A stretch of DNA of 64,000 nt from Dermatemys mawii (lineage: Eukaryota; Chordata; Testudines; Dermatemydidae). The DNA lies in contig ML677343.1 of NCBI GenBank assembly GCA_007922305.1, forward strand, positions 32,201,681 to 32,265,680, read 5' to 3'. A program made the translations under genes and the position numbers. The notes below the pieces were generated by a model. It did not search any database. It worked only from the letters and a program-made list of their open reading frames with translations, and was not told the origin of the DNA. This document shows, one piece after another, positions 1 through 13,934 of this stretch. Every line of letters begins with the position of its first letter. Positions within the stretch are counted from its first letter, which is position 1.

Positions 1-2325
1 CAGAGGCGACAGTCGCAGCAGGGGTGGATTTTCACATATGCCACAGCCACCTCAGAGGTGCCCGTGTTCCTATAGGGCTGGACTAGCCCTGGGCCTGCGC
101 AGCGCAGGAGTGGGGCCAGGATTACAGCCAGGGTAGCAGCTTGGCGAGCGGGGCCCTTCGATGGGGGGAATGGGGAGCCCTTTTCTGCAGCAGCTCTAAG
201 AATCGGGGAGAAAGGGGCAGCGCCGGCAAGAGGGTTGGAAGAGCTGGTCCCAGCGCAGGAGTCAGGAATGGGTTAATGGTTACTCAGGGCTGGAGCTGCC
301 AGCCTCAGGAGTTTGTTTCTTTCAAATACTTTTATGTGAGGAGAGGAGAATAAATCACAGCTCGGGAATAGCTCAGCTCTGACTTTGCTGGGCTGTTTAG
401 ACGCTGACCTTTCACCCAGCTTTGAAATCTTCCCAGATGAATCTGTGCTGCACATTAGGGTTAGGAGCAGCCCTGCCCACGAGGCTGGGAAGCAAAATCA
501 GAAGAGCTCAGTGCAAGGGACTTGCCCAGGCCGACACACTGGTTGCAAAGGAAATGAAACCTCACCGGCTCCTTCGCTCCGCCGCTTAGCATCCTGTGCA
601 ATCTCCAACCCCCGCTCGCTGGGTGTGGGAAGAAGGCTGGTGCCACGGCAGGCCCAAGTCAGCAGGACAAAGCCACAAAGCGGAATGAGTAATTTCCCCT
701 GGCACGGCAGATTACAGCACCAGCTGTATTACGGGAGAGTTGGAGGTCCCAGCCGAGACCAGGGCCCCTCATTATGCCAGGGGCTGCTCACTGGCTGACC
801 AGGCTGCCAGCAAAAGTGGAAGCCAGTGGCTATCTCTCGTTTTGCCATTCCATGGCCCAGTCTGTAGAAGAGCGAGCCACTGCACCACCCTCTGGCTCCT
901 TCAGAGGCTAGACTGTGGCTCTCGGAGTAGTACTGGGCCCCAGAGGGGCGGTGCACAGACCCATGTACTCAGCACACATAGTCCATCTCCGGTGGTAGAC
1001 CTGGGACTTCCTGTGGGACGAACCGGACTGTATGGCTACAGCTTGGCCTTCTCGGGGAAGAGAACCTGACCCTGACCCATCCATTGCTTTGTGCCACGCT
1101 CACCATGGGCACTGACCCCCTGGAGAGGCTCCACACAAGGCAGATGCAGGTCAACTGGGCAACCAGCGGCAGCTGGGAGTCTGCAAGTCCACACACGAGC
1201 CCTGAGACACTGGAGCTGGATGCCTTGCAGGGCTGGGCAGGCCTGTTTAGGATCTCACTGCTCATCCTATGTAGTGCCGGGGCTAGCCGGGGTTCCCTCT
1301 GAACAGCCTACCCACTTCTGCCAGAGCAGGAAGCCATGGCTGGTAACATCACCCCAGCTGATACAGAGACCAGAGAGGGTCACACCCTCATCTTGGGCCC
1401 TTCAGGAGAAGAACCAGTCCCTCTGCTCTGAGAGTGAAACAGCCCAGATTTCGAGAAAGCCAACGTGCTCCCTCCTAATGCCCTTCTCACTCAGGGAACA
1501 GGCTCCAGCTGGCCAGGCCAGCCAGGTGAAGGGCCCAGACTTGCCGGGGTCAGATTTACCACCTGGAACGGGACCATTAAGGATCTGGAGAGTTTGCCAG
1601 AGGGAATAAGTCAGTGAGCAGCTTAGCACAAAGGAAGAGGCGCTCATCTTTCAGCGTGCAGAGCATGACCCCGGCGTGACTAACAGCAGCTCTAGGGAGA
1701 TGCAGAGGAAGCCATCAGCGCACTCCAAGGGCTGGGGTGACTCATGCCCGAGGAAGAGCTGACTCGGCCTCCTGGCGAGCCGTGATGGGTGAGCAGGCCG
1801 AGCAGGCCGCAGGTTAGCCACCCCTTCGGTGACACAAGGAGAGAGGGGAGGGTTTTCCCTGGACAGATTCCCCCACCCCCGCCCCTTGAGCAACACTTTG
1901 CTCTCTGGGTGGTGCCTGTTACAGCGACCGCAGGGAGGGGAGCAATGCTTAGGGTGCAAGGGGAGCAGTACCGGCCCTCTGAGCGCTCCCTGGCACTTTG
2001 TGGTGAGAGCGATCAAAACCAGAAGAGCCCCAAGACCTGGCACAACCAGCCTCGGAAGCCTGGGCCCCGGGCACCACTGTATTTCCCAACCTGCGGGGCG
2101 CCTGCTTTGGGGTCCTCACTGCCCCTCACGCCGGGGAGGAGCTCCCCAGCCGAGTCTCCAAAGCTACCTTCTCCTCTTTCAGAGCCCCCGGAAAAACTTG
2201 GCCCTGGTTCGGCTGCTGAGCGTACAACCAGTCATGTTGACCAGCACCACTTCCTTGTCTCCCCCATTGGTCTGCCTGTCTCATCTGTATATTGGCAGCC
2301 CTTTGGTGCAGGGACCAGTGCTTTG

Positions 2326-2416
2326 GTCGGGCTCTGTACAGCACCTAGTACACTGGGGTCCCGGCCCACGGCCAGGGCTCCCAGGCAATCTGACTCTACA
2401 AATAATAAATATTAAG
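2326..2416 (+). repeat. Old SINE-like 3' end (tail with AATAATAAAT)
   Basis: The segment reads like the 3' end of an old amniote interspersed repeat that contains a 'TGTACAGCACCTAG' core, a 'GGGGTCC' block and an A/T-rich tail of AATAATAAAT type. The same core recurs in diverged form near 20930-20990. Family name is not certain; recognition is from memory of the motif order. Confidence 0.5.
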
Positions 2417-5400
2417 ATCAAGGAGCTCTCACAAACATCTATTGAAACACGAAGGGGGGCAAGGGAAGGGAGGGCAAGTTACTCTCAAAGGGATGGGCCC
2501 CCACTCTTTGGAGCGCTCCCCAACAACAACTGACCATGTTCTTCCAGGGTTATCCCTGTTTACACCACACCCAAGGGGGGTACTAGACTCACCAGACACA
2601 CTCTCTAGGTCACCCTCAGTAGGGAAGGAGGAGCAATTTTCTCCACAAGAGCTACAGATGGCTTCCGCTGTAGCATAGTGGGAGTGTGGACATGTTCTAC
2701 CACGTGGCAGATTGCAGCATCACACCTGGAACAGCACAGGGTCATGTGGGAGAACAAAGTCCCCTTTCCCATAGTGCAGTGTTTCCACTTTACTCCGCAG
2801 CACTGGAATCCGGATGAGTTAGCCCAGGCCTATCCCAGGGGTGGACGGGTCTCCAAGCTAGCATTCCCTTCAGGTAGACAGACAAAGTCATGAATCTAGA
2901 GAGGTTCTCTAGCGATGGTGCACAAATGGTGCTGAACACATGCCTAGGAAAGCTTAGTTTTGCTCAACTGGACACATGTCCTCCGCAGGGAAGACAACAG
3001 GCTCCAAAAGGAAAAGTCTACGGTGAACTTGAAAATGAGCAGGAGGTGACGAGGTGAAGAGAGGAAGAGACTGAGTCACAGAGTAACAGCTGGAGCAGAA
3101 AATTTCAAAGCAAGACATATTGGCCAATGACAGGAGAGGGTATTTCACCAGCAGAGAAAGGAGGATCTAGGCAATTCCAAAGGAAGATGACGATGACCAC
3201 GGCTGCTTTGCTTTTCCCTGGTCCCAGAAAAGTCTGCGAGTCAAGACCTGGACTCTAGAGCCGTTTTCAGCTCTGTGGAAGGGCTCCCGAACTCGGCCAC
3301 CTTCAATACCCAGGACAACAAAGCCCTGCGACCCTGGAGAGGAGAGATCACCAAAGCAGTATGATCTAGGGGCTTGGGGGCCCCAGATCACCGCAGCCAC
3401 GCTTCAGGGTGCTGGGATACCAGTGTCCCCCAGCCTTTCTATGGGAATCAATCACATGTCTGCGGAGCAGGTGCTCTGTCCTACTGGTTTTCTTTGGAAG
3501 GATTAAACTCCCCACTCGACCCCTCCCCACCCAGCGGGATCTCATGGGTGTCACCAGGCAGCTGGTACAGACACCCCCTAGAGGGCAGAAATCCTGAACT
3601 ACTGACCCCAGAAGGACAGGCTCTTGGATCCCCTAGAGCAGGAATTCCAGCCAGGAGCTGAAGATAGTCAAGGAACAGCGTGTGCCCCATCTCCCATTTC
3701 ACTATTGCCAGCTGACAGCAAGCCCTCTCCATAAGGGGACACGCTCATTTCCTCTTGCTGGGATACGAGGCGTTTGCTACGTGATGGCGTTTGGATCATC
3801 CGCCCCAGGGTAAATCCACAGCCAGACTCGATTCAGTTATAGTTTCCATGTTAGAAACAGTGCTGCAGTCTGATGAACAGTGCAGATCCCGTGTCCACCC
3901 AGCTCTCGGACCCCAGGAGCACGTAAAGGGCAGCTCCCTCACGCTCACACTGTGCCTGGTAAGCCCTGGGACGAAACCCAGCTCAGCTCACACACTACTG
4001 GCTGCAGCAGCTGGTGCTGGAAGAAAGGGAGGTTCTGAAGCAAACCGTGGGGGACAGAAGGTAGCGTGGAAGCCGCAGGTCATGACCCAGACTAACTCAT
4101 CGTGCATTAACAACAGGGGCTAGGATCAACTTCCTCGTCAGCTGCTGACACCTCCACCAAGCTGTGCTGCTCTGGAACTCGGCTCTCTGGCTGGGTCACT
4201 AACAGACGGGAAGGGATTTGGCAGAACAGGGACAAGCCACCTGCCGGTTCGAGGCAGGTGGTTTCTTAATGCAACATTAAGCAGCTTCCAGGCCTCTTGG
4301 CCCAACTCCATTCAAGCAGCCAGCCAGCCTCAGAGCCCCGGGAAAAGCCGCCTGTTCTCCGTGCCGGGAAGGCTGCTCAGAGCTACACTTGCACAGTCAC
4401 TGCGGTGTTGCACGCACGGAGCCCGGCTTATTGAGCACAGGGCATCCCCATCTGAGCCTACCGCCGCCCTTGGAGAGCTGTGAATCTCCGCAGCGGCTCT
4501 TCCACTGGAAATAGCAGCTGATGAGGTTTCAGGAACACTTTCTGCTAAGTAGCCAGCCTCATTAATTGCTGCTGCACTCCCAGGGACCCGCTGGCATCCA
4601 GTGGTAATTAACACAGTGCTATTTAACCATGGCTGCAGCATTATATGTACATGCCCACAATGGGGGGCAGCGACGGAGGGCGCCACAGCCCCGGACGGGA
4701 ACAAGGGACACGGCCAAGAGACTCCCCGTTAATGGGATGCTTCGAGCATTTAACCCTCCAATGTCCCCATCACAGGCATAGAGGAGAGAGATTATCCAGT
4801 GATCTGCTCCTACAACCCCCAGTGGAGTCATTCCCCGGTGCCCCCGTTCCTGAGAGCCCCAGTGCCCCATTTAGAGCGTCCCCGATTCCCACACCCGAGC
4901 CGCAACCCCCTGGCAGGAGGGCAGCAAAGCTGGGTGAGACGGATGCAGACAGCGGGCCGCTCCCCTGGTTCTCCTATGGCATGGCAGGGACATGAAGCCG
5001 CACTCCAGCTCCCCAGCCAGGATGGCAGAGGGGGGCAGTTCTCAAAGGGGCAGGCAAAAGTCCCCACATTGTTACTTCACACTCAGGCCTTGTATTCATC
5101 CCAAACAAGCCACAGAGAGGCACCGAGCCAGACCGGCGGCCTCAGGCTGAGGCTGGCAGGCTACAGGGGCGTCACTCTTCCTGCACTTAGGGGGTTATTT
5201 TCACACCACGGAAGACAGGACAGATTCGCGTCTCTCCACGTTCCACATCGACCAAATGACGAGATCGCATCACGCTCCCAGCGCCGGAAATCGAGACTGG
5301 GCAGCTGTGAGTCGAACAGCTGGAAGGCAGCGTGCTGCCTCTGACTGACACCAGCCCTGGTGGGGAAGAGGGGCGGCATGTTATTTAGAGCTGGGGATGG

Positions 5401-5427
5401 GGAGACAGGACAGGACCACCACTGTCG

Positions 5428-5600
5428 CGCTGTGAGACCTTGGGCAAGTCACTTAACCCTTCTGTGCCTCCATTATCCCATTTCACAGAGAGGGAAGTGA
5501 CCTCTTTGGAGGCTACAAGAACATCTTAGCCATTTCTAAAGCACTTAGCATCTACCTGCTACCATGGCGATAAGAGGATGTCAAGTGCTTGGAGATCCTC
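5428..5600 (+). repeat. MIR-like SINE remnant
   Basis: It carries the MIR core signature 'CCTTGGGCAAGTCACTTAAC', followed by 'TGTGCCTCCATTATCCCATT' and then an 'AAAGCACTTAGCA' region. The match is diverged and has no visible target duplication, as expected for an old copy. Confidence 0.7.
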
Positions 5601-8600
5601 AGCCAAAAGGAGTTTGCCCTTCTCAAAGAGCTATTCCTCTGGGCGTTCCAGGTCGCCTTAGCATCCCAACTCCAGGGCTCCCCTTCCCCAGGCTAAGGAA
5701 CCCTTTAGCTCCGGCACCAGAGCAGACTTCCCAAGCCACCTGCCCCACCCACCTCCCAGCGAATCCCAGGCAAATCCATCCTGACTGCATCTCTGTCCCA
5801 CCTCCCCGGGACGCGCACACCCCTGCTGCCTGGCCCTTGGCGCTCAGATGAAAAACCCGCTTGCTCGGCGCTGCCAGGGACGTATCGAACGCACTCCCAG
5901 CCAGCGAGATCCCCAGCAGAGCAGTGGAGAGCTCCTGTTCCTGGAAGAGGCGATCAGAATGGCCACTTCAGCCCCTGCATCCTGTTTCTACGGAAAACGA
6001 ATCCAACTCCTGACTGCGCAGTGAGAGGCAGACATCTGCTCGCCATCCCCGGGGCCTCCGCTGGGAGGGGCCGCGGCCGGGAGCACCAAACTCCGAAGGG
6101 CGGGGGCGCTGGGCAGAGCTCCTCTCCCTTGCCAGTGGCCATGGAAATCACGACTGGCTGCAGCCACGCTGCGTCTCTGAAGGGGCAGCTCCCACCCCAG
6201 GGCACTACTGTGGCAGCCCCATGGGGCTGGGTGACACCTTTGGGTGAAGGGTGGAGGGATGCAGAGGGATCCAGGCGTTAGAGGAGCAGCCCAGCTCTCC
6301 GGCAGGTGAGGTGGCAGAAAGACCCTGCCCGGCAGAGCTGCAGGGCTCTCGTACTGGCTGCCGGTTCCGCCAGGCAGGACGATCCACCACAAACCCAGGA
6401 GGCCGGCAGGGAGGCTGGGCTGGGGGTGGGTGGACAGGGCAGAGGGCTCAGACCGGGTTCCACTTCCCAGCGGAGGAGGCCGGGCAAGCCCCAGGCCCGG
6501 ACCCCGCTGCTCTCGTCCCCGCAGGAAGCCTGGGCCCCGCCTCAGCTCAGCAGCGGTGCACAGGGGATGTCTGGGCAGCAGGAGCCAGCGGGACTGGCAG
6601 GTTCCGGGCACAGACAGACACAAGGAGAACAGGCCACCGGCGCTGCTCAGGCAGCAGGGAAGGGGGAGCTTGGCTGTTATGAACAGATACGTGGCCCTGG
6701 CTCCTCCCTGCCCCACAGCCGCTGCCCATTGGAAGGGCCCCTCTGCACAGTGTGTGGCTGACCCCCGGGAGGAGTTTGGGGAGGGGTGGTTTATGTACCA
6801 GTGCAGCCCACATGCACCTCACAGTCACTGAAATACAACCGCACGCAGTCGCCTGGCTCCACAGATCCAGAGCGGAGCCCCTGGCACGCTGGGAAAGGGA
6901 TGCGAATGGAGGCTCAGCCAGTCCAGGAGCTGGCGGGCGGGCCCGGACAGCAAGGGGTCTGGAGAAGCCCCTGCCCCCAAACCAACCAGCAGAAGGGATC
7001 CCCCGGCCCTGCGATGGGGTGCAGGGAGAAGTGACTTAGGAGCTGGCTGGGTTCCGGGCAGTGCACAGCCCTGGGGGAGTCAGAGATTTGCCCTTCTTCT
7101 GAGACAGGCTGTTAAATTCGGCACCAGCTGAGCCTGCTCACGGAGCACACGTGGCTAGGAAGGGCTGGGCTCACCGGGGCCAGACATGGGGAATGGCACC
7201 AGCCTGCACTAGGGGCGAATGATCCCTCGTCGGAGGGGAGCTGGGGGTCTGCTCCGACCTGCGGGGCTGGAATCTGCCTGCAAACTTCAATCTTCATAGG
7301 CAGGCAGAGAACTCAGGGGGCCCCTGTGTGGAGTCCAGGGCAGCTGCCATCTCAGACCCTGCTGTACCCACCCCGCTCCCGGGCTGAGCATCAGGAACCC
7401 TGAAAATGCAGCTTCACAGTGAAGGGCTGAAGCAGCTGCTGTCCTAGGTGTGAACCCGCAACTCTGTGACAGCCCCATCGATCCCAGGGGAGCAGAGCTC
7501 TGCTGGGTCGGTGTCGGGGCCCAGCTGGCCTGCACAGCCCCTTAGCATCCCAGAGCATCACCTGCACCCTGGAGAGCCAGGGTCTGAGACCCTGGCAGGA
7601 CTGGAAAGTGTTCCAGGCATTGGCTGTCTCTCCTCTTGCACCTTGGCATTTCTGCCCTGGCCTGGCAGAACCATATTCACTCAAACTGGCCAGCCCAGCA
7701 GTGTCAGAGTTTTGTGGGAGTCACATTGCCCTTTGCGTAAGCTTCCCAGCCCATCAGCTAGCCCCCTCCTGAGCAGAGAGACGCCTAGGGTCACCCAAAA
7801 CACTGGGCTCAGTGAGAGGAGAAAGAAACAAAGAATCAAGAGCGAGGCATGGGCTGAAGACAGGAGTGGGAACCAAGAACTTGGCTCTAATCCCAGTGCT
7901 GACACCAACCCTTCTGGGGTCTGGGGGCAAGTCACACACACTGCTTCAGCTTCCCTAACCAAGTTCCCAGGGGGTGTTATTAACGCAGCGCGCTGAGCAA
8001 CGGTAACTCAGTTACTTATCAAACGTCAGATCCCAATGGGGCATTTGACACTGGCTGAGAAGAGTGGGGCTGCCGTCACCAGCCTAGAGTCCTCTCTGCG
8101 TGCTGCCTTTGGGGAGGTAAGGCCCATGCTAGATACCCGATTCCTGCTTTCGGCCCGCTGCCCAGTTCTCTCTCTCCCAACAGCTACATTCCCTGAGCTG
8201 CCATCATTTTTTCCATTCGCTGTCCAGGTCTCGGCCGTTTACGCCACGGCAGTGAAGTTAAACACCCGTTGTTTAAACAAAGCCACCCCCACCCCCTAGC
8301 CCAGCACACGCCACCGAGTAAACTCGCAAGCTGAACACAGTGCAGCTCCCGGTCACGCTTCCCCCGCGGCCAGGACACAGTCCGCTGCAGAGACAATGTA
8401 AATTAATCAGTGGAACAGCCCTTCCTCTCTCCCCCAACAGAGTTCAATGCTTCACTGGTTTTACCCACCCCACAGAGCCGGGATACAGGCAGGTGACTGG
8501 TCCGAGTTGGATCTCCGATACTCTAATGGCATTGCAGAGAGCCGTGCAGGGGGCTATGCCGTGCAGAGCCGGGTCATTGACAGTACGAATTGACCTGCAA

Positions 8601-9188
8601 GCGATTCGAACGGCAGCGCTGGGCCGCGTGCGGCGTTCGAGGGAGCATGTGTGTGCACAGTCCTAGAGCGAACCGATAACCCTAGAGCAGGGGCACCGAG
8701 CGAGTCCTGCTTTCCCGGTGCCCCCACGCTGCAGGTCAGTTAGAAACCCAGGCAGCGTTGCAGGCCAAGCGAGCAATGAGGAAAGCAGGCCGAAGGAAGA
8801 GGGGACCGGGCGCGCCGGAGGCCGGCCCGGCGGCAGGGTGCACTTACATTCCACCACCCGGAATTTGTTTACACAGCAACTTTTTCACAAGGCTGATCCT
8901 AGGCAGGTTTGTCTGGCGGCTGCCAAACAATGTGAGGGGCAGGGAGGGACAGGAGAGGAGCAAAGTGAAACCAAAAAGTAGCTGGGCAGGACTGAAGGAG
9001 TGCTGCAAGAGGACAAAGGTGTTTGGGGGAGGTGGGAGGGGCTGTCGCACAGAGACAGGGTTTGTGAAAAGGCGGGGCAGGGTACAAGGCTGCTCGTGCA
9101 CATGGCCTGAAGCAAGGCCCAGAGGGGAGAAACTTGGGCTGGTTTGTGACCCTGCACACAGGACATATTTGTACATGCACAAGTGCTC

Positions 9189-9212
9189 CACACACACACA
9201 CACACACACACA
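9189..9212 (+). repeat. (CA)n microsatellite
   Basis: A pure CA dinucleotide run of about 12 units starts just upstream of the minisatellite and probably shares its origin, because the minisatellite units also contain CACACACA tracts. Confidence 0.9.
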
Positions 9213-9235
9213 CTATGCAGACTCCACCATACACA

Positions 9236-9525
9236 CACAAACACACACACCACCACACACTGTGCAGAATGGCACCAGACACACACACGCACAGACACAC
9301 CACCGCACGTTGTGTGGACTGGCACCAGACACACACACAGACACACCCCACCGCACACTGCGCAGACTGGCACCAGACACACACACAGACACAGAGACAC
9401 CCCACCGCACACTGTGCAGACTGGCACCAGACACACACACACAGAGACACCCCACCGCACACTGTGCAGACTGGCACCAGACACACACACAGAGACACCC
9501 CACCGCACACTGTGCAGACTGGCAC
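9236..9525 (+). repeat. Minisatellite, about six units of 48-56 bp
   Basis: Each unit has the order CACTGTGCAGACTGGCACCA, then a run of (CA)n, then AGAGACACCCCACCG or a variant. Six copies of the non-CA core can be counted, the first (near 9258) with AGAATGG, the second with TTGTGTGGACTGG, and the last ending at GGCAC near 9525. Length changes between units come from the number of CA dinucleotides and extra CAGACA steps. All six reading frames stay open for long distances, so the long open frames in this region are repeat artefacts, not genes. Confidence 0.92.
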
Positions 9526-11119
9526 TTTGTTGCAAGCCCCAGTTATGTTTTTCTGGAGGCCCTGCCCGTGAGAAGCAGATACTGCTGCTGGTTTACTTCT
9601 CTTCTATTTAAAAAAGAGCTGACCACAGAAGGCAACTTGCTCGGCAGCCCACTCTCCCGGCCCAGCAGCCGCTCGGGGAGAGCAGAGTCGGTGACTTCGT
9701 GGAGTATTTATTTCAGGAGGGAAAAAAATAAAAGCTAAACTAGGGAGGCTGGTAAACAGCAGCCGGCACCCAACGCCCGGGCGCGTCCCGGAGAGAAACC
9801 CCTAAAAATACCCCCTGTCATTACATTATTAAACAGATGAGGTCAGGGGGCTCCTGGATGACACAGCACGCTTGAGAGAGGCTGAAAGCCCGGGAAATAA
9901 GGCCTCTCGAGGGCAGGCCCATTGGAGCAGGGTCCTTAGCCCACCCTCAGTGCAGTCGAGGAGCAGTTTCCGTGCCGGTTCCTCACGGCCAGGAGTCTGC
10001 TCGGGTCCTGGTACTCCAAGCTGTGCACTTCCACTTCCATCATTCTCAAGTCGTTATGTTAAATAAAACTCTAGGAGCCTCCACCAGCGAACACACGCTA
10101 ACGCTACAAAGGGCCACGTGGATGCAGAGCTTTAACCCACGTCCCGCTGATCCCCACATGTCCGTCTTCCCTGTTGTGGGCACGAGCGCACAGGCCAAGA
10201 TCGGGTCCCAGTGCACGCGCCTGCCACGGCCACAGGCACGTCAAGGCCTTGCCCTGGGAGCTATGCACGCGCATGGCAACCTCCAATCACAATTACTGCC
10301 AATGACCAACGGCAGGACGTCTGGCACAAGGGAGACAGCTGGGTGGGCCCAGTGAGGGAAACAGCTCTGAGGAAGCAGCCCCCGATAGGGTACTGTGGTA
10401 GCACTGTACATGTACCAGGTGCTTCCCACAGATACAAGTTCCCTGCCTTAAGCTGCTTAGAAGAGGAACAGTCTACAGGCAAAGGGGCAGGAGGAGGAAG
10501 GAGCTGAGACATCGGAGCAGAGTGACTAATGAGCGAAGCAAGGTTAGGGCAGGCTACACACGTGGGGTTCTGAGGAACAGTATTGAGGTTCTGGCCCTTG
10601 ACCGGTGCCTGGAGCCAAGCCACGTACTCTGGGCTGGCAGGGAAGACGCCCGTGTGGTGCTTCCAGAGAGGGGCTTCAGGAGTAGCTGAAGTGGGGTGGA
10701 GGAGGAAGAGGACAAGATTTGGGAAGGTTGTTGGCAGCAGAGACAATAGTAAGAAGAGACTGAAGGGGAACAGAGGCTGGCAGCAATGACAGAGATGGGG
10801 ATGGGATCCATAACAAGACCAGGGTGAGCAGTGTCATGGAGAGCCTGGAAAGAGACAACTGGGAGCTTACATTTCACATACACCCAAACAGGGAGGCAGC
10901 AAATTGCCACGACAGGCAGGGGAGAGGAGGCAGCCACGGAGTTTTGGATGGACTGGAGAGAGGAATATCAAAGACCTGAGAGGTGACGATTACTGGGGTC
11001 AAGACAGAAGAAGACTAGGGCAGGGAGGAGGGGGAGGGAGGGTTATGTTTTAGAGATGTTGTACAGAAAGAAGCTACAGGACTTGGGTTATGTGCTGGAT
11101 TTTGGAAGGGAGTAAGGAG

Positions 11120-11285
11120 ATCGGGTTTTATTGATGGTTCTTCCACTGACTCATTGCGTGAATCTGGAGAAGTGATGTCCCCTCCCTGTGCCTCAGTTTC
11201 CCCATCCATAGAATGCGCAGTTCTGCCCAAGTTCACGGAGCTGTTGTGAGGTTTACCAGTAGTGTTTGCAAAGGGCTGAGACACA
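11120..11285 (+). repeat. MIR-like SINE remnant
   Basis: The signature 'TGTGCCTCAGTTTCCCCATC' is followed by 'GTTGTGAGG' and 'GCAAAGGGCTGAGA', in the order found in MIR elements. It lies in PIEZO1 intron 1. Confidence 0.65.
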
Positions 11286-11804
11286 GTGGTGTTCAGGACC
11301 ACAGAAGGCCTAATAGCCTTTTTCAGAAGGAATAACTCAGCAGGCGTTTCACAATATTCTTCCCCACGTCACACCGGGATCTGGTCACCTGTCCATTCCA
11401 TTTTGAAAAAAAGAGTTTTGAGCACACCCAAGAGTATTACGTTTGATCTCCTAGAACTGAAAAGGACAGCGGCTACTTAACTGAGTCCCCACTATAAAGA
11501 AACAACTATAGAACCTAATACGCTGGAGGAAGTGAAGCAATTTTCATAGGATTTCGAAAAACATAGTTTTAAGGCTTTAAATATTTGCCTGCAGTGCTAC
11601 AAATGCAAATGCTGCCAGCACGCTGCCAGGGCAGAAGGTGAAACGGACAAGGCTCATGTCACCAGCAAAATTGACCGAACAGCAAAAAAGTTAAAAGTTC
11701 TTTCAGGCTAAAAAAATAATCTCAGCTGCTGTTCAATTACAGGGACAAGCAGAGGAAGAGATTATATCCATTGTGAACACACACACACCCAGCCGAAACC
11801 TCAA

Positions 11805-11863
11805 CTGGTGTAAATGACAGTAGGCCTCACCCAAGTCAACAGTGCAACACCAATTTACACCAG
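11805..11863. repeat. Short fold-back repeat, 11-bp perfect arms
   Basis: CTGGTGTAAAT at 11805-11815 is the exact inverse of ATTTACACCAG at 11853-11863. The arms and the following 'GTGAGGATCTG' resemble a short fold-back repeat common in sauropsid genomes. No protein or RNA gene is indicated. Confidence 0.5.
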
Positions 11864-13934
11864 GTGAGGATCTGCCCCTGTATATTTTATAAGTATGTGT
11901 GTCTCCAAGATACTCAAACCAACATGAAGCGAATTTGGGAAACAAATCCTTGCTCCCCACCTGAAATGCTCCACATCAACTTCTTGCGGCTGTGGTTAAC
12001 ACCCAAAAAAGTGGGTTTGTAACAGACACATGGACACACTCTGGTAGTGGTGTTTGCAGGCGAAGTTATAATTATCTTCTCACATCCTGCACACACAGTC
12101 ACTGTGAGTCACTGCTGGAGAGAGACACACACATAGGAAGTCAGCAACTTTTAAAAGCGCCTCTGACACCAAAATTAAAAAAAAAAAAAGTCAACTAAAG
12201 AGAGAGTCAGATTTTCTCTAACCGCCAAGAAAGCCCATTGTGCCACCTGAACCCCTGTAAATCACACCCTGCCCTGCCCTGATCCCAAATGCAGCCTGAC
12301 AGCTCATGGCAGTCAGTTTCAGTTATTAACTGGAGGAGGTGCCATTGCTGACGGCAAAAGTAGTTAAGCAATTTTGACCTACTGCAGAAGCATCACACTA
12401 TAGCTTTTCACAGCTGCACATTTTCCCCTCAGCCACTCTCCTTTTTCCTCCAAGCAGCCGTCTGCCACAGAATTTGGGTTGGAAAGCCACACGCTCCCTT
12501 CCCTCCCCCTTGCTCTCCCACCCAGCCTCCCAGTTTCTAACCAGAATCTAAAGATGTCTTCAGCTGTGGCTCATCTCTCTGGGGAAATGGCAGAAGCTCC
12601 AGATCTTGAGACTTTTTCAAAACTTGGCCAGACAAAACACAAGGAAGTTGTTGAGGGCAATCCTTCACTGGCAGAGCAATGGGCTGGAAGACCCAACAGG
12701 GCTTTCCATTAGTGTCTATTTAAAGGTAAACTGACAGTCCACTGTCAACTCACTCACTTCACAGAGCAGCACAGACTGAAAGAGTGGATTCTGGTTTTTA
12801 AGTCTCAGGACACTGGTATTTTCCAGACCACTAGCCAAATGACTGCTCACACTGGTGGTGCATCTGTCTCCAAAGAAAAACATTGCTTAAAACAGCCTGA
12901 GAGCAGCTTTTCATTATTGATTTGACCTCTCTGAAAACTAGTTGCTGCAGCAGAGGTGGGTTTTCTCCATGAATGCAAATTACCCAGAATGTTCTATTAA
13001 CAGATTGATATTTTCTCTGGGCTGAGTGACTGGACTCGGGGGGGCGGGGGGAGCCAACAGTAGTCAAAACTGCACCCTGCAGGCTATTAGCACAGCTCCT
13101 GGAAACTCTGCAGACTTTCTAACCGCTGCCTGCGTCACCATATACCAGTCAGCCCCTCTCTCACAGGTTTCTGGAAATTAGATTGCAAAAGTAAACTCTG
13201 GATTAACAGAAACAGCTCAGGGATGACCGACCAGAAGTTTGCTTTTTAAATAGTCCCAACATACTGGCTGACTTGATGTACCCAGAGACTTCAGACAGAG
13301 GCTGGGGAGGAAGAATAAGAAGTTCGAAATCTAAGTAAAGAAACTTGGATAGCCAAGTGATGCAACAGAACTTTTTCCTACTTCACCTACTCACGCCTTG
13401 GTAGGACTCACTATGTTTTATCATTGGGATTAACAACCCTTGCAAAAATGACACTCACTTCAAAAAAACCAGCAAACACCTGCTACTACCACCTGATAGG
13501 ATTAAAACCGCCTCTGTCTCAGGGTTTTGTACTGCCACTCACTTGGATAGTAGCCCGGTGCCTTCCACTGACAATAGATTGACAACACGTGAAGAACATT
13601 AGGGACTTTCTTATTTCTGGATATTCTCTGTGCTGGAGTTACACTGGGAGGAGGCGGAGGGAGGTTCTGCTAAGGAGTGGCTGATGGGGAATAGATCATT
13701 CTACTTGTGGTAGAAACGCTTTATCAAAGAGGAAGGATTTGCAACATTTCCAACAGTGCTCAGCTGCTTGAATCTAATCTCCACGAGTTCGTTGCCCAGC
13801 TCTGAGGGCAGCCTGGCGCTTACACCACTGTGCTTTGTGAAGCTCACATTCCACGTACGCTTACCAGTTTGAGACATTTCCACTCCTCATGGCCAGGGCT
13901 CTCCCATGGGTCACTGGACTGGGAGTTAAAAACC

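Noticed and set aside
8758..9738. A 326-codon open frame across the minisatellite, with others of 140-216 codons in further frames and on the other strand
   Set aside because: The frames are open because the CA-rich tandem units lack stop codons in any phase. The translation is His/Thr-rich repeat with no domain, and it lies in PIEZO1 intron 1.
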